Made by a program: the position numbers and the translations under genes
The notes under the pieces: model-generated
Database searches by the model: none
The model's input: only the letters and a program-made list of their open reading frames with translations
Told to the model about the DNA's origin: nothing
From: an uncultured Bacilli bacterium
Lineage (GTDB): Bacteria > Bacillota_I > Bacilli_A > RF39 > UBA660
Reading direction: 5' to 3'
Assembly: GCA_947632595.1 (NCBI GenBank)
Contig: CANRPY010000003.1
Coordinates: forward strand, 1 to 64,000
Length of the DNA: 64,000 nt
Shown: positions 17,425-28,344 of the stretch, piece by piece
Position numbering within the stretch: position 1 is the first letter of the stretch
Layout of the letters: each line of letters starts with the position of its first letter

Positions 17425-18678
17425 TTATATTTCTTTAATGGTTATTTTAGCACCTACATTGGTTAATTTTTCTACGATTTGTTCATATCCTCTTAGAATA
17501 TGTTCTACACTGGTTATGGTTGTTTTTCCTTCTGCTTTTAAGCCTGCTGCCACCATAGCGGCTCCTGCTCGTAAGTCTGTTGCGACAACTTCGCATCCTT
17601 TTAGTTTGGTTGGTCCTGCTATCGTTGCGGTTTGATTTTTTACCATGATGTCTGCTCCTAAATCTTTTAGATATGGAACATGCATAAAACGATTTTCCCA
17701 AATGGTTTCTGTTGTCTTACTCTTTCCTGTCATTTGGGTTTGTAATACGGTAAATGGTTGTTGCAAGTCGGTCGCAAAACCTGGATAGACTGCTGTTTTA
17801 ATACTTGTTGATCTATATTTCTCTTGTTTTTGTACGATAACGTAATCTGCCCCTACTTCTAGGCTGACTCCTGCTTCTTCTAATTTGGATAATAGGGCAT
17901 CGATATGTTCTGGAATAATATTATCTATTTTTAGTGGATTTCCGCATAATGATCCAATAATGACATACGTTCCTGCTTCTATTCTATCGGGTATTACTTC
18001 ATGGAAACACTTTCCTAGATGGTCTACCCCTTGAATTTTAATGGTAGAAGTTCCTGCTCCTGATATTTTTGCTCCCATGTTATTTAAGAAGGTTGCTACA
18101 TTTACAATTTCTGGTTCTTTGGCTGCATTATCAATGATTGTTTTTCCTTTGGCACGAACGGCTGCTAACATGATATTTATGGTTGCTCCTACAGATGCAA
18201 TATCTAGGTAAATATTTGCTCCTTTTAGTTCTTCTGCCTCTACTGTATATTTATTTCCTTCACTAGTTACTTTTGCTCCTAGTGCTTCAAAACCTTTTAA
18301 GTGAAGATCAATTGGTCTTGCTCCTATAGAACATCCTCCTGGAAAATACATAACTACTTTTTTATATTTTCCTAGAAGAGCTCCCATGAAATAATAAGAC
18401 GCTCTTAATTTTTTAGAGAAAATTTCTCCTATTTCTACATTCTTCATCTTTTCTGGATTGATTACAATACTTTCACTTGCTCTTTTATAGTCTACATTTA
18501 ATTCTTTTAATATATCACATAAGGAATCGGTATCCGTAATTTCTGGTACATTGCAGATGGTTACTTCTTCATCGGTTAAGATTGCTGCTGGAATTAAGGC
18601 TACTGTTGCATTTTTGGCTCCACTAATACGGATTGTTCCGGTTAAGTCTTTTCCGCCCTCTATTTCCATTATTTTCAT
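17425..18678 (-). CDS. murA: UDP-N-acetylglucosamine 1-carboxyvinyltransferase
   Basis: RISGAKNATVALIPAAILTDE; PGGCSIGARPIDLHLKGFEALGA. Confidence 0.97.
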   Translation of the reverse strand: MKIMEIEGGKDLTGTIRISGAKNATVALIPAAILTDEEVTICNVPEITDTDSLCDILKELNVDYKRASESIVINPEKMKNVEIGEIFSKKLRASYYFMGALLGKYKKVVMYFPGGCSIGARPIDLHLKGFEALGAKVTSEGNKYTVEAEELKGANIYLDIASVGATINIMLAAVRAKGKTIIDNAAKEPEIVNVATFLNNMGAKISGAGTSTIKIQGVDHLGKCFHEVIPDRIEAGTYVIIGSLCGNPLKIDNIIPEHIDALLSKLEEAGVSLEVGADYVIVQKQEKYRSTSIKTAVYPGFATDLQQPFTVLQTQMTGKSKTTETIWENRFMHVPYLKDLGADIMVKNQTATIAGPTKLKGCEVVATDLRAGAAMVAAGLKAEGKTTITSVEHILRGYEQIVEKLTNVGAKITIKEI

Positions 18679-18817
18679 TTAAAAACCTCCTAACAAAAAT
18701 TTAAAATTTTTGCTGCTTTCTCTACTTAATCATACGTTCTAAGTATTTTTTTGTCAATTAGCTTGGGCTTTTCTATGAATATTTGTCGTAAACTTTTGTT
18801 TTCTCTTCTATTTTATG

Positions 18818-19297
18818 TTAAAAAAGTTTACTTATTGCTTCTTTTATCCAAGATTTATATTCTACGGGTTCTTCTTCCTCTATCATGCATAGGGGAGGAA
18901 ATAAGATACACCAAAAATTATCTCCTCTACCTTCTCCTAGAGTGATTACTAGGGATTCATACATTCCTGCTTCATAAGTTTTTCCTTGATACTCTTTTTC
19001 TGGGAAATAATTTTCTCCATAATGAATTTGGAAAGGAGTTCCTATTTCGTTTGATATTCTATTTTCAAATGTTGGAATCATTTCTTTGATATATTTTTCC
19101 TCTTCTTCTTTGGTTTTGGCATTTCTATTTTGTAATTCTTTTTCCATGCTTTTTACAATTTTCTTTTTTGTCTCTTGATCTTCTACATTATTACTATTGG
19201 CAATGATTCGAAATCGTATGGTATCTTCTGGTAGAGTATCTTTCTTCATAGCTAAAATTCCTATGATTATGGCGATTATGATTACTGTTTTTTTCAT
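18818..19297 (-). CDS. spoIIR: Stage II sporulation protein R
   Basis: IRFRIIANSNNVEDQETK; GMYESLVITLGEGRGDNFWCILFPPLC. Confidence 0.92.
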   Translation of the reverse strand: MKKTVIIIAIIIGILAMKKDTLPEDTIRFRIIANSNNVEDQETKKKIVKSMEKELQNRNAKTKEEEEKYIKEMIPTFENRISNEIGTPFQIHYGENYFPEKEYQGKTYEAGMYESLVITLGEGRGDNFWCILFPPLCMIEEEEPVEYKSWIKEAISKLF

Positions 19298-19343
19298 TTA
19301 AAAACCTCACTTTCGTATTTATAGTGAGGTTCTTTTTCTTTTT

Positions 19344-20168
19344 TTATTCCAAATTTTTAAAAATAAACATCATTCTATCTCTTTCCGATAGATCTTTTTT
19401 TACTTCTATTCGTACTCCATCTAGATTTTCTTTTACTAATTCTGTGATTGCTTGTGCTTGATCTTTACCTATCTCAAAGGCAATTAAGGCTCTTTCTTTT
19501 AAGTTTTCTTTTACGTGATTTAGTATCTTACGATAACAATCTAGTCCGTCTTCTCCTGCATATAGGGCAATTGATGGTTCATTTTCTTTTACAATTTGTT
19601 CTACTTCTTCTGAATCTTTAATATAGGGTGGATTACTGATAATGACATCATACTTTTTTACTTGGTTTTCTAACATGTCATTTTCTATTAAATTGGCATT
19701 TGATGTGAGTCTTTCTTTATTGATTTTGGTTACTTCTAATGCTTGTTTTGAGATATCGATTAAATCCACAGAATTTGTGGAAACTTTTTTTTCTAATGTT
19801 AGACCAATTACTCCACTTCCACAACCTAAGTCAACTATATCTACAGGAGTTGTCCAATACTTTTTTATGTATTCTATGGTATGTTCTACTAATTCTTCTG
19901 TTTCAAAACGAGGAATTAGAACTCTTTCATCTACATAAAAGGAATTTCCATAAAAGTTCACTTTTTGTAATACATATTGTAGTGGTTTTCCTTCTTCTAG
20001 AGCAAGCACTGCTTTTTTATATTGTTCTTCTTTTTCTTCTGGAACGATTTCTTCTAAATGGTTATAGAGTTCTAATGGATTTTGATTTAGAAATTCTGCT
20101 AAAAGGATTTTGGCATGTGCGGAATGACAATGACTTTTTCCAAATACTAAGCATTCGTCTATGGTCAT
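19344..20168 (-). CDS. prmC: Peptide chain release factor N5-glutamine methyltransferase
   Basis: VDIVDLGCGSGVIGLTL; DVIISNPPYI. Confidence 0.95.
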   Translation of the reverse strand: MTIDECLVFGKSHCHSAHAKILLAEFLNQNPLELYNHLEEIVPEEKEEQYKKAVLALEEGKPLQYVLQKVNFYGNSFYVDERVLIPRFETEELVEHTIEYIKKYWTTPVDIVDLGCGSGVIGLTLEKKVSTNSVDLIDISKQALEVTKINKERLTSNANLIENDMLENQVKKYDVIISNPPYIKDSEEVEQIVKENEPSIALYAGEDGLDCYRKILNHVKENLKERALIAFEIGKDQAQAITELVKENLDGVRIEVKKDLSERDRMMFIFKNLE

Positions 20169-20182
20169 TTTGATTCCTCCTT

Positions 20183-21250
20183 TTATTCTTCGGTTTCTCC
20201 TTCTAGTTTTCTTTTTTGATCTTCTTGAATTAGAGCATCAATGATATCATCTAGGGCTCCGTCCATTACTCGGTCAAGACTGTTGGTTGTATACCCTATT
20301 CTATGATCGGTTACTCTGTTTTGTGGATAGTTATAAGTTCTAATTTTTTCGGCACGATCCCCCGTTCCTATCTTACTACGTCTTTCTTTTCCTTCTTTTT
20401 CTGCTTTTTCTTGCTCTTGTAATTCATAGAGACGAGATTTTAGGACTTTCATTGCTTGTTCTCTATTTTGAATTTGGCTTCTTTCATTTTGACAAGTTAC
20501 TACGATATTCGTTGGTAAATGGGTAATTCTTACTGCAGAATCGGTTGTATTGACTCCTTGTCCTCCATTTCCACTGGAACGATAAATATCTACTCGAATA
20601 TCATTTGGATTAATTTCAATTTCCACATCTTCGTCTGCTTCTGGCATTACCAATACCGTTGCGGTAGAAGTTTGTAGTCTTCCATTGGATTCTGTTACGG
20701 GTACTCTTTGTACTCTATGAGATCCACTTTCATATTTTAATTTGGAATAAGCGCCTTTTCCTTTAATCATTAATTCAATTTGACTAAATCCTCCTGCTGT
20801 TCCATCAATTGAGTTATATACTTGATAGGTAAATCCTTGTTTTTCGGCATATCTTGTATACATACGGAATAGGTCTCCAGCGAAGATATTTGCTTCATCT
20901 CCACCTGCTGCTCCACGGATTTCCATAATAACATTCTTGGAATCATTCGGATCTTTTGGTATTAACAAGACTTCTAGTTCTCCATCTAATTTTTCTTTTT
21001 CTTGTTCTAATTCTTTGATTTCTTCTTTTGCCATTTCTCCAAGTTCTGGATCATCTTTCATTTCTTTGGCATCTTCTAAGTCTTGCATAACTTTTTTATA
21101 TTTTTTATAACAAGTTACAATATCTTCTAAATCTGACATTTCTTTAGAATATTGTCTTGTTTTTTTTACATCACTTAAAACTTCTGGTTTCGTTAATTCT
21201 TGTTGTAAGTCTTCATACTTTTTTAGTGTTGCTTCTAATCTTTCTATCAT
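20183..21250 (-). CDS. prfA: Peptide chain release factor 1
   Basis: [50 protein letters not shown]. Confidence 0.97.
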   Translation of the reverse strand: MIERLEATLKKYEDLQQELTKPEVLSDVKKTRQYSKEMSDLEDIVTCYKKYKKVMQDLEDAKEMKDDPELGEMAKEEIKELEQEKEKLDGELEVLLIPKDPNDSKNVIMEIRGAAGGDEANIFAGDLFRMYTRYAEKQGFTYQVYNSIDGTAGGFSQIELMIKGKGAYSKLKYESGSHRVQRVPVTESNGRLQTSTATVLVMPEADEDVEIEINPNDIRVDIYRSSGNGGQGVNTTDSAVRITHLPTNIVVTCQNERSQIQNREQAMKVLKSRLYELQEQEKAEKEGKERRSKIGTGDRAEKIRTYNYPQNRVTDHRIGYTTNSLDRVMDGALDDIIDALIQEDQKRKLEGETEE

Positions 21251-21315
21251 ATTTTCACCTAATCTTTCTTAAGACAGTCCTATTATATCATATATTTTTT
21301 ATGAAAAAAACTAGA

Positions 21316-21825
21316 TTATCCTTCTAGTTCTAATTCATCTTCGTCAATAACGACTAAGTCTTTTAATTCTTCATTTGTCTCATCGTCATAGTCATCTTCT
21401 TCTTTATCATCATAGCTGTCTTCTTCATCCTCTTCATCGATTGACTCTTCTTCTTTTTCTGACTCTTCGTCTTCTTCCTCTTCTTCATCATCGTCCGTTG
21501 CAATCTTAATTACTTTGTCTGAGGTATGGTTGCTTCTTAAGTCCCATTTTCCATTATCTAATAAGATAAATCGTTTATCTGTTGCCAAAGAAGTATAGAA
21601 ATCTGCAATTTTCTTTTCAAAAGCACTTTCTGGCAATTCTAACAACTTCATTATTTTCCGAAATAACTCCGCTGTATTTAATGTTCTTTTACTATTTTGT
21701 AGAATTAGTTCTGCAATATCCTTATTGGATAACTGCTCTAATTCTTCCTTTTTCATTTTTAGGCTCATTTTTTTGTCCTCCTGTGTCAAAAAATATCTTA
21801 TGTTTGGATAAGTATTTTGTGACAA
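21316..21825 (-). CDS. rpoE: DNA-directed RNA polymerase delta subunit
   Basis: N-terminal HARE-HTH-like fold and long acidic tail; next to argS. Confidence 0.88.
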   Translation of the reverse strand: MSQNTYPNIRYFLTQEDKKMSLKMKKEELEQLSNKDIAELILQNSKRTLNTAELFRKIMKLLELPESAFEKKIADFYTSLATDKRFILLDNGKWDLRSNHTSDKVIKIATDDDEEEEEDEESEKEEESIDEEDEEDSYDDKEEDDYDDETNEELKDLVVIDEDELELEG

Positions 21826-21880
21826 ATCATTTTTTCCAAGTTCTTTTATACCATATATATTACTCTATGGCAAGATTTTT

Positions 21881-23629
21881 TTACATTTTTTCTGGTACTT
21901 TCATACTTAGAATTTCTAATAAGAAATTATTTACCTTATACACAATCTCTGTTAAGACTAACCAAGACTCTTGTAATTCTTTATTTTCTTCCGTTAGAAT
22001 CATATGTTCTGCATAAAATTTATTATATGCAGATGTTAAAACGTAAAGATATTCTGCAATGTCATTTAGACTCCTAGATTGTAGGGATTTTTCTAGGATA
22101 TTTGGTAGTTCTAATAAGGTAAGAGCAATTTCTCTTTCTGTTGAACCTGATATTTGTTTGATTGTTTTTGCATTAAGGTTTTCTGCTTTTTTTAGAAGAG
22201 ATTTCATACGGATTGTTGAATATAAAAGATATGGTCCCGTTTTTCCTTCTAAGTCTGCAAACTTCTCTACTTCAAAGACATAATCGGTTTCTCTATATGG
22301 TAAAAAGTCTGCATATTTTAGAGCAGCAATTGCTACATCTTCGGCAATGGATGATTTTTCTTCTTCTAGTACAATGCTAGAATTGATTCTCTTTAAGGTT
22401 TCTTCTTTAACTAATTCAATTAGTCCTTTTAATGACATTACTCCGCCATCTCTTGTTTTAAATGGTTTTCCATCTTTTCCATTCATCGTTCCAAAACCGA
22501 TATGTTCTAGAGATACTTCTTTTCTTACTAACTCGGCTTTTCTTGCAGAACGGAAAGTTTGTTCAAAGTGTAGGCCTTGTCTGCTATCTACTACATACCA
22601 TATTTCATCTGGGTGATATTCCTTTTCTCTTTGCAGAATTGTTGCTAAATCGGTTGTTTCATAAGATAGCGTTCCATTGCTTTTTACAAATAATAATGGT
22701 GGCATTGGTGCTTTGTCTTCTTCTTCTGCTACTTCTACTATCTTTGCTCCTTGGCTTTCTATTAATAGATGTTTTTCTTCAAAGATTTGTTCTAATTCTT
22801 GGAAATATTCTGCAGCATCACTTTCTCCTAACCATAACTCAAATTCGGTATTAATTCTTTCATATACTTTTTTAATATCTTCTTTAGAAATTTCTACGAT
22901 CTTTTTCCATAAATCGTAATATCCTCTTTCATGGTTTTGGATTTTTGTTGTTACTTCTCTTCCTTCTTCTAGATAGGCTTCACTCTCTTTTGCTTTTTGA
23001 GATGCTAAAGGATAGATTTTTTCTAAATCTTCGTTTTGAATTGGTAGCGTTAATTCTTCATAATTTCCTGTGTAATTTTTATCAAAATAAGGAAGTTCTG
23101 GGTACATTTTTTGAATTTCTAGTACTACGAACCCTAATGGTCTTCCATAGTCCCCTAAGTGAGCATCTCCTAATACTTCGTAGCCTAGGGCTCTTGCTAA
23201 ACGTTTTAAGGCTTCTCCTAAATTAGCGCTTCTTAAATGCCCTACATGTAGTGCTTTTGCAACGTTTGCTCCTCCGTAGTCGATAATGATTTTTTTCTTC
23301 TCTTTTTTATCAATATTTGCGAAAAGATCGTTATTTATTTTATTTAAAAAGTCTTTTAAATAGTCTTCTGATAGACTAAAATTAATAAATCCTGGTCCTG
23401 CAATATTTACATTGATAAAACGTCCATCTTTTTTTAATTCTTCTGAAATTTTAGTTGCAATCTCTCTTGGATTTTCATGATATGTCTTTGCTAATTGCAT
23501 GGCATCATTTAGTTGGTATTCGCCTAAATCTTTTCTATTAGATGGCTCAATTGCAAGGGTTTCTACTTCATAACCACTCTTTTTTACAATCTCTTTAATG
23601 TCTTCTATCGTCTTTCTTAAAATACTCAT
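21881..23629 (-). CDS. argS: Arginyl-tRNA synthetase
   Basis: KALHVGHLRSANLGEALKRLARALGYEVLGDAHLGDYG; FGTMNGKDGKPFKTRDGGVMSL. Confidence 0.98.
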   Translation of the reverse strand: MSILRKTIEDIKEIVKKSGYEVETLAIEPSNRKDLGEYQLNDAMQLAKTYHENPREIATKISEELKKDGRFINVNIAGPGFINFSLSEDYLKDFLNKINNDLFANIDKKEKKKIIIDYGGANVAKALHVGHLRSANLGEALKRLARALGYEVLGDAHLGDYGRPLGFVVLEIQKMYPELPYFDKNYTGNYEELTLPIQNEDLEKIYPLASQKAKESEAYLEEGREVTTKIQNHERGYYDLWKKIVEISKEDIKKVYERINTEFELWLGESDAAEYFQELEQIFEEKHLLIESQGAKIVEVAEEEDKAPMPPLLFVKSNGTLSYETTDLATILQREKEYHPDEIWYVVDSRQGLHFEQTFRSARKAELVRKEVSLEHIGFGTMNGKDGKPFKTRDGGVMSLKGLIELVKEETLKRINSSIVLEEEKSSIAEDVAIAALKYADFLPYRETDYVFEVEKFADLEGKTGPYLLYSTIRMKSLLKKAENLNAKTIKQISGSTEREIALTLLELPNILEKSLQSRSLNDIAEYLYVLTSAYNKFYAEHMILTEENKELQESWLVLTEIVYKVNNFLLEILSMKVPEKM

Positions 23630-23976
23630 TTTTCCACCTCTATCTTATATAGAAAATCTTGATTTTCTACTTGATATTTTATTTCAATTTCTTGATCTTT
23701 CTTTTCTATCTTTTTTGTTATTATGGGAAGATTTATTGTTTTTTGATATTCTTTTATTTCTATCTGTCCTTCTGTTTTCTTCCCTTCTTGAAAGGAATAC
23801 TGCATTCGTAGTTTATCATTTTCTCTTATTAGAGTATTCTCCTCATAATTATATATCACATGTGTTTGATTTTTTTCTACATATTTTATTTTATTTTCTT
23901 CAAGTATGGCTGTTGTCTCATAAGATGTATCTACTTCTTCGTTTTGTATTGTAATTTTTACTCTTATCTTAGACAC
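23626..23976 (-). CDS. DUF1934 (YwiB-like) protein
   Basis: beta-rich 116 aa immediately upstream of argS. Confidence 0.7.
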   Translation of the reverse strand: MSKIRVKITIQNEEVDTSYETTAILEENKIKYVEKNQTHVIYNYEENTLIRENDKLRMQYSFQEGKKTEGQIEIKEYQKTINLPIITKKIEKKDQEIEIKYQVENQDFLYKIEVEK

Positions 23977-24086
23977 ATTCCCACCTACTTCAAAGTTATG
24001 GTATGATTATACCACAAAATTCTTTTTTTACTAGTTATTTGTACATATTTTTCTTTTTTCTCTCTCATACTATTATGGGTGATTTC

Positions 24087-26045
24087 ATGAAAATACTTAA
24101 AAAAATAATTCGTATTTTTCTTGTTTTTTTGCTTCTTATTGGTCTTTTTTGTGGGGGAGTTTATCTTTTTATTCGTTTTTCTCCTAAGATTATGATTAAT
24201 AGCGCCAATAATATTACTTTATATGATAAAAGTGACCAGGCTTTTTTTACGGGAAGTGAAAAAGGAGAATGGACTTCTCTTGATGAGATTTCTCCTCATT
24301 TAATTCAGGCAACTATTTATACGGAGGATAAAAAATTTTATAAACATTTTGGTTTTGATATTCCTCGTATTGTGAAGGCTCTATGTTCTAATATTCTTAC
24401 CCAGAGTCATTCTCAAGGGGCTTCTACTATTACGCAACAGTATGCAAAAAATTTATTTTTAGATTTTGATAAAACTTGGAAGAGAAAATTTCTAGAAGCT
24501 TGGTATACGCTTCGAATTGAGGTTAATTACAGTAAAGATGAAATATTAGAGGGATACTTAAATACGATTAATTATGGGCATGGAAATTATGGGATTGAGA
24601 ATGCTAGTCATTTTTACTTTAATAAAGATAGTTCTGATTTATCATTAGCAGAAGCAAGTATTCTTGCGGGGATTCCGAAATCTCCAAGTAATTATTCTCC
24701 TCTTGTTTCTTTGGATGCCGCTAAAGAAAGACAATTGCTTGTTTTAAATAGTTTGGTACGAAATAAAATCATTACGGAAGAGGAAAAGGAAAAAGCATAT
24801 CAGGAAGAACTTCATTTTGTTGGAGAGGAAAAAGAAGATTTATTAACTAGTATTCATTATTATCAAGATGCCATTATGAAAGAGTTAGAGAATATTCCTA
24901 CGATTCCTTCTGATTATAGTGATATTGGTGGGCTTAAAATCTATACAAATTTTCAATATGATGTGCAAAAGAATTTAGAGAAGACGGTACAAGAGACTTT
25001 TCCGGATGACTCTAAATTACAGACTGCTGTCGTGGTGATGGACCCTAGTAATGGAGGTATTATGGCTCTTATTGGGGGAAGGGATTATCAGGAGTCTAGT
25101 TATAATCGAGCAACGGACTCTAAGAGACAGGTAGGTTCTACTATGAAACCTTATTTATATTATTCTGCTTTAGAAAATGGGTTTACTTCCAGTACTGCTT
25201 TTGTGAGTGAGAGAACTACGTTTCCTTTATCGGAAGGCAAGACTTATTCTCCTAGAAATTATAATGATGTTTATGGAGATAAGGCAATTTCTATGGCTAC
25301 GGCTATTGCTTATAGTGATAATATTTATGCGGTTAAGACTCATTTGTTTTTAGGGACGGAAAGTTTGATTCAAGTTGCTAGAAGGGTTGGAATTGAAGAA
25401 AAATTAGATGAAGTGCCTTCTCTTCCTTTGGGAACTAGTGAAATCAATATTATGCATATGGCAAGTGGGTATGCTGCTTTTGCAAATACTGGGTATAAGG
25501 TTGATGCTCATCTCATTAATAAAGTAGAAGATGGAAGTGGGAATGTTTTATATGAACACACTTCGGAAAAGGAACTTGTTTTAAATCCAAGTTTGGTCTA
25601 CATTCTTAATAACATGCTTACTGCACCTTATGATCCTTTATATGTGGATTATAATTACCCTACTGCGATTAGTTTATCGGGAAAACTTACTCATACTTAT
25701 GCTTTAAAGAGTGGTACTACGAGTGGTGATAATTGGAATATTGGTTTTAATCAAAAAGTACTATGCGCTGTATGGGTTGGTTATGATGATAATACAGAAC
25801 TTGTGAAAAGCGATTATAAATATGCTCAAAATATTTGGTATAAAACAGTAGAAGCTTATGAAGAAGGGATGAGTAATGAGGATGTTTGGTATGAAAAACC
25901 GAATAATGTTGTTGGCGTTTTGGTGGAACCTATCTCAGGAAAACCTGCAAATGACGGGGATGAACATGTTAAACTTATGTATTTCTTAAAAGGAACAGAA
26001 CCTAATGGGGATGAACCTGTATTTGATGAGATTGAGAATCCTTGA
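24087..26045 (+). CDS. PBP1A-family transglycosylase/transpeptidase
   Basis: ATIYTEDKKFYKHFGFD; QGASTITQQYAKNL; RQVGSTMKPYLYYSAL; KSGTTSGDNWNIGFN. Confidence 0.95.
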   Translation: MKILKKIIRIFLVFLLLIGLFCGGVYLFIRFSPKIMINSANNITLYDKSDQAFFTGSEKGEWTSLDEISPHLIQATIYTEDKKFYKHFGFDIPRIVKALCSNILTQSHSQGASTITQQYAKNLFLDFDKTWKRKFLEAWYTLRIEVNYSKDEILEGYLNTINYGHGNYGIENASHFYFNKDSSDLSLAEASILAGIPKSPSNYSPLVSLDAAKERQLLVLNSLVRNKIITEEEKEKAYQEELHFVGEEKEDLLTSIHYYQDAIMKELENIPTIPSDYSDIGGLKIYTNFQYDVQKNLEKTVQETFPDDSKLQTAVVVMDPSNGGIMALIGGRDYQESSYNRATDSKRQVGSTMKPYLYYSALENGFTSSTAFVSERTTFPLSEGKTYSPRNYNDVYGDKAISMATAIAYSDNIYAVKTHLFLGTESLIQVARRVGIEEKLDEVPSLPLGTSEINIMHMASGYAAFANTGYKVDAHLINKVEDGSGNVLYEHTSEKELVLNPSLVYILNNMLTAPYDPLYVDYNYPTAISLSGKLTHTYALKSGTTSGDNWNIGFNQKVLCAVWVGYDDNTELVKSDYKYAQNIWYKTVEAYEEGMSNEDVWYEKPNNVVGVLVEPISGKPANDGDEHVKLMYFLKGTEPNGDEPVFDEIENP

Positions 26046-26095
26046 TTCTCTTTTTTGTTATATTGTATATTTGCGATTTTCTTGTTATAATTTAG

Positions 26096-26650
26096 ATGAT
26101 AAGGAGGAATGCTATGATAGAGACTATTTTAGGTATCGTTGTTGTTGTTAGTTTACTGCTACTTATTCTTACACTTATTAGTAATAAGTTTCAATTTGCT
26201 ATCATCAAAATAGAACAAGCAGAAGAAGAAATCTCTCTTTATTTAGATACGAAAAAGAATCTTTTAGATCGAACAAGACCGATAGTTACAAAAGAATTAA
26301 AATTAGAAGAATTCTTACCGGAGTTAGATCAAAATTTTGAAGAGATCTCTAATTTTGATGAGCATGATATTTTGAAGAAAGCTTATAATGACTTATACAA
26401 GATTATTGATGAGAATGATAAATTATTAAAAAGTGAAGCTCTGTCATCTATCTTAAAAGAATTAAATGATAATGAGGAAGATATTATAGGGGCTATTAAA
26501 TACTATAATAATACGGTTGTTACCTATAATAAATTGGTTTTATCTTTTCCATCTAATATTATTGGATTTTTTAAGGGATGCAAGAAAAAGGCTTTTTATA
26601 ATAATGAAAAGAAAGAAATGTTTGAAATATTAAACGAGAATAGAGGTTAA
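26096..26650 (+). CDS. LemA family protein
   Basis: N-terminal TM; AIKYYNNTVVTYNKLVLSFPSNIIGFF. Confidence 0.8.
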   Translation: MIRRNAMIETILGIVVVVSLLLLILTLISNKFQFAIIKIEQAEEEISLYLDTKKNLLDRTRPIVTKELKLEEFLPELDQNFEEISNFDEHDILKKAYNDLYKIIDENDKLLKSEALSSILKELNDNEEDIIGAIKYYNNTVVTYNKLVLSFPSNIIGFFKGCKKKAFYNNEKKEMFEILNENRG

Positions 26651-26652
26651 TT

Positions 26653-27645
26653 ATGAATTTTATTGAAACAATTAAGGATAGAGCAAAAAAGGATAAAAAG
26701 ACAATTGTTCTTCCTGAAACTATGGATAGAAGAGTATTAGAGGCTGCTAGTAAGGTATTACAAGAAGGGATTGCTCATGTTATTTTGATTGGGAATTCTA
26801 AGAAGATTTTAGAGGAGTATGCTGATCTTTCTTTAGGAGAAGCTACTTTTATTGATCCTTTAGAATCTGATCTTACAGAAGAATTAATTCAAAAATTAGT
26901 AGAACTTCGTCGTGAAAAAGGTATGACTTATGAAGAAGCTAAACGATTATTATTAGAAGATTATATGTATTTTGCTTGTATGTTAGTAAAGACTGGTCGA
27001 GCAGATGGTGTTGTATCTGGAGCTTGTCACTCTACTTCTAATACGTTAAGACCTGCACTACAAATCATTAAAACTAAGCCAGGTGTTCTTCTTGTATCCG
27101 CATTCTTCTTGATGGTTGTTCCTGATTGTGAATATGGAGAACATGGTATCTTTGTTTTTGCAGATGCTGGATTGGAACAAAATCCTACTCCTGATAAGTT
27201 AGCTGCAATTGCTGCTAGTAGTGCAGATAGTTTTCAATTTTTGGTTCAAAAGGAACCTATCGTCGCAATGCTTTCTCATTCTACGGTTGGTAGTGCAAAA
27301 CATGCTGATGTTGATAAAGTAGTAGAAGGCGTTCGTATTGCGAAGGAAAGTTATCCGGAGTATCAAATTGACGGAGAATTCCAGTTAGATGCTGCGATTG
27401 TTCCTGAAGTTGCTAAAAGCAAAGCTCCTGATTCTAAGATTGCTGGTCATGCAAATGTATTGGTATTCCCAGACTTAGATGCTGGTAATATTGGTTATAA
27501 ATTGGTTCAAAGACTTGCAAAGGCTGAAGCCTACGGACCTATTACTCAAGGAATTGCTGCTCCTGTTAATGATTTATCTAGAGGTTGCTCTAGTGATGAT
27601 ATTGTTGGAGTGGTTGCTATTACTGCTGTTCAAGCTCAAAAATAA
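26653..27645 (+). CDS. pta: Phosphate acetyltransferase
   Basis: KDKKTIVLPETMDRRVLEAASKVL; VAMLSHSTVGSAKHADVDKV; NDLSRGCSSDDIV. Confidence 0.97.
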   Translation: MNFIETIKDRAKKDKKTIVLPETMDRRVLEAASKVLQEGIAHVILIGNSKKILEEYADLSLGEATFIDPLESDLTEELIQKLVELRREKGMTYEEAKRLLLEDYMYFACMLVKTGRADGVVSGACHSTSNTLRPALQIIKTKPGVLLVSAFFLMVVPDCEYGEHGIFVFADAGLEQNPTPDKLAAIAASSADSFQFLVQKEPIVAMLSHSTVGSAKHADVDKVVEGVRIAKESYPEYQIDGEFQLDAAIVPEVAKSKAPDSKIAGHANVLVFPDLDAGNIGYKLVQRLAKAEAYGPITQGIAAPVNDLSRGCSSDDIVGVVAITAVQAQK

Positions 27646-27676
27646 AAAAAATCCACAATTTTTGTGGATTTTTTTA
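27644..27676. terminator. Bidirectional terminator between convergent pta and ung
   Basis: AAAAAATCCACAA-ttt-TTGTGGATTTTTTT. Confidence 0.85.
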
Positions 27677-28336
27677 TTCTACTCTCCAATCGATTTCTTG
27701 GATGCCATTTTTCTTTAGAAATTCGTTGGTTTTGGAAAATGGTTTGCTGCCAAAAAAACCATTATAAGCAGAAAATGGAGATGGGTGGGCAGACTCAATA
27801 ATCAAATGTTTTGGGTTTGTAATCAAACTCTTTTTTTGTCTTGCATAGGCTCCCCAAAGAATAAATACAACAGGAGTCTCTTTTTCATTTATGATTTTGA
27901 TAATATCATCTGTAAAATGTTCCCACCCTTGATCTTTATGAGAAGTTGGTTTATGTTCTTCTACTGTTAAGACTGCATTTAGAAGCAATACTCCTTGTTT
28001 TGCCCACGGCTTTAAGGAGTTAGATTCTGGAAAAGGGATTCCCAAGTCACTTTCTAGTTCCTTAAAAATGTTTTTTAATGATGGTGGTTTTAATACTTCA
28101 TTTTTTACAGAAAAAGATAGTCCTTCTGCTTGATTAGGTCCATGATAAGGATCTTGTCCTAAAATCACTACTTTTACATTATCATAGTCCGTGTAACGAA
28201 ATGCATTCATGACTTCATTTTCTTTTGGATATATTGTATGTGTTTTATATTCGTTTTTTACGAAATTCATTAGCTTTTGAAAATACTCTTGTTGATATTC
28301 TTCTTTTAATAATTCGTCCCATTTATTTCCAATCAT
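27674..28336 (-). CDS. ung: Uracil-DNA glycosylase
   Basis: VVILGQDPYHGPNQAEGLSFSV; ESAHPSPFSAYNGFFG. Confidence 0.98.
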   Translation of the reverse strand: MIGNKWDELLKEEYQQEYFQKLMNFVKNEYKTHTIYPKENEVMNAFRYTDYDNVKVVILGQDPYHGPNQAEGLSFSVKNEVLKPPSLKNIFKELESDLGIPFPESNSLKPWAKQGVLLLNAVLTVEEHKPTSHKDQGWEHFTDDIIKIINEKETPVVFILWGAYARQKKSLITNPKHLIIESAHPSPFSAYNGFFGSKPFSKTNEFLKKNGIQEIDWRVE

Positions 28337-28344
28337 AGATCCTC

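Noticed and set aside
21316-21525. Glu/Asp-rich simple repeat
   Set aside because: This is the expected acidic tail of the RNA polymerase delta subunit.
24087-27645. Plus-strand pbp-lemA-pta block on the otherwise minus-strand left arm as a foreign insertion
   Set aside because: All three are ordinary housekeeping families with similar composition; no mobile-element ends were seen, so a simple local inversion or normal variation is enough.
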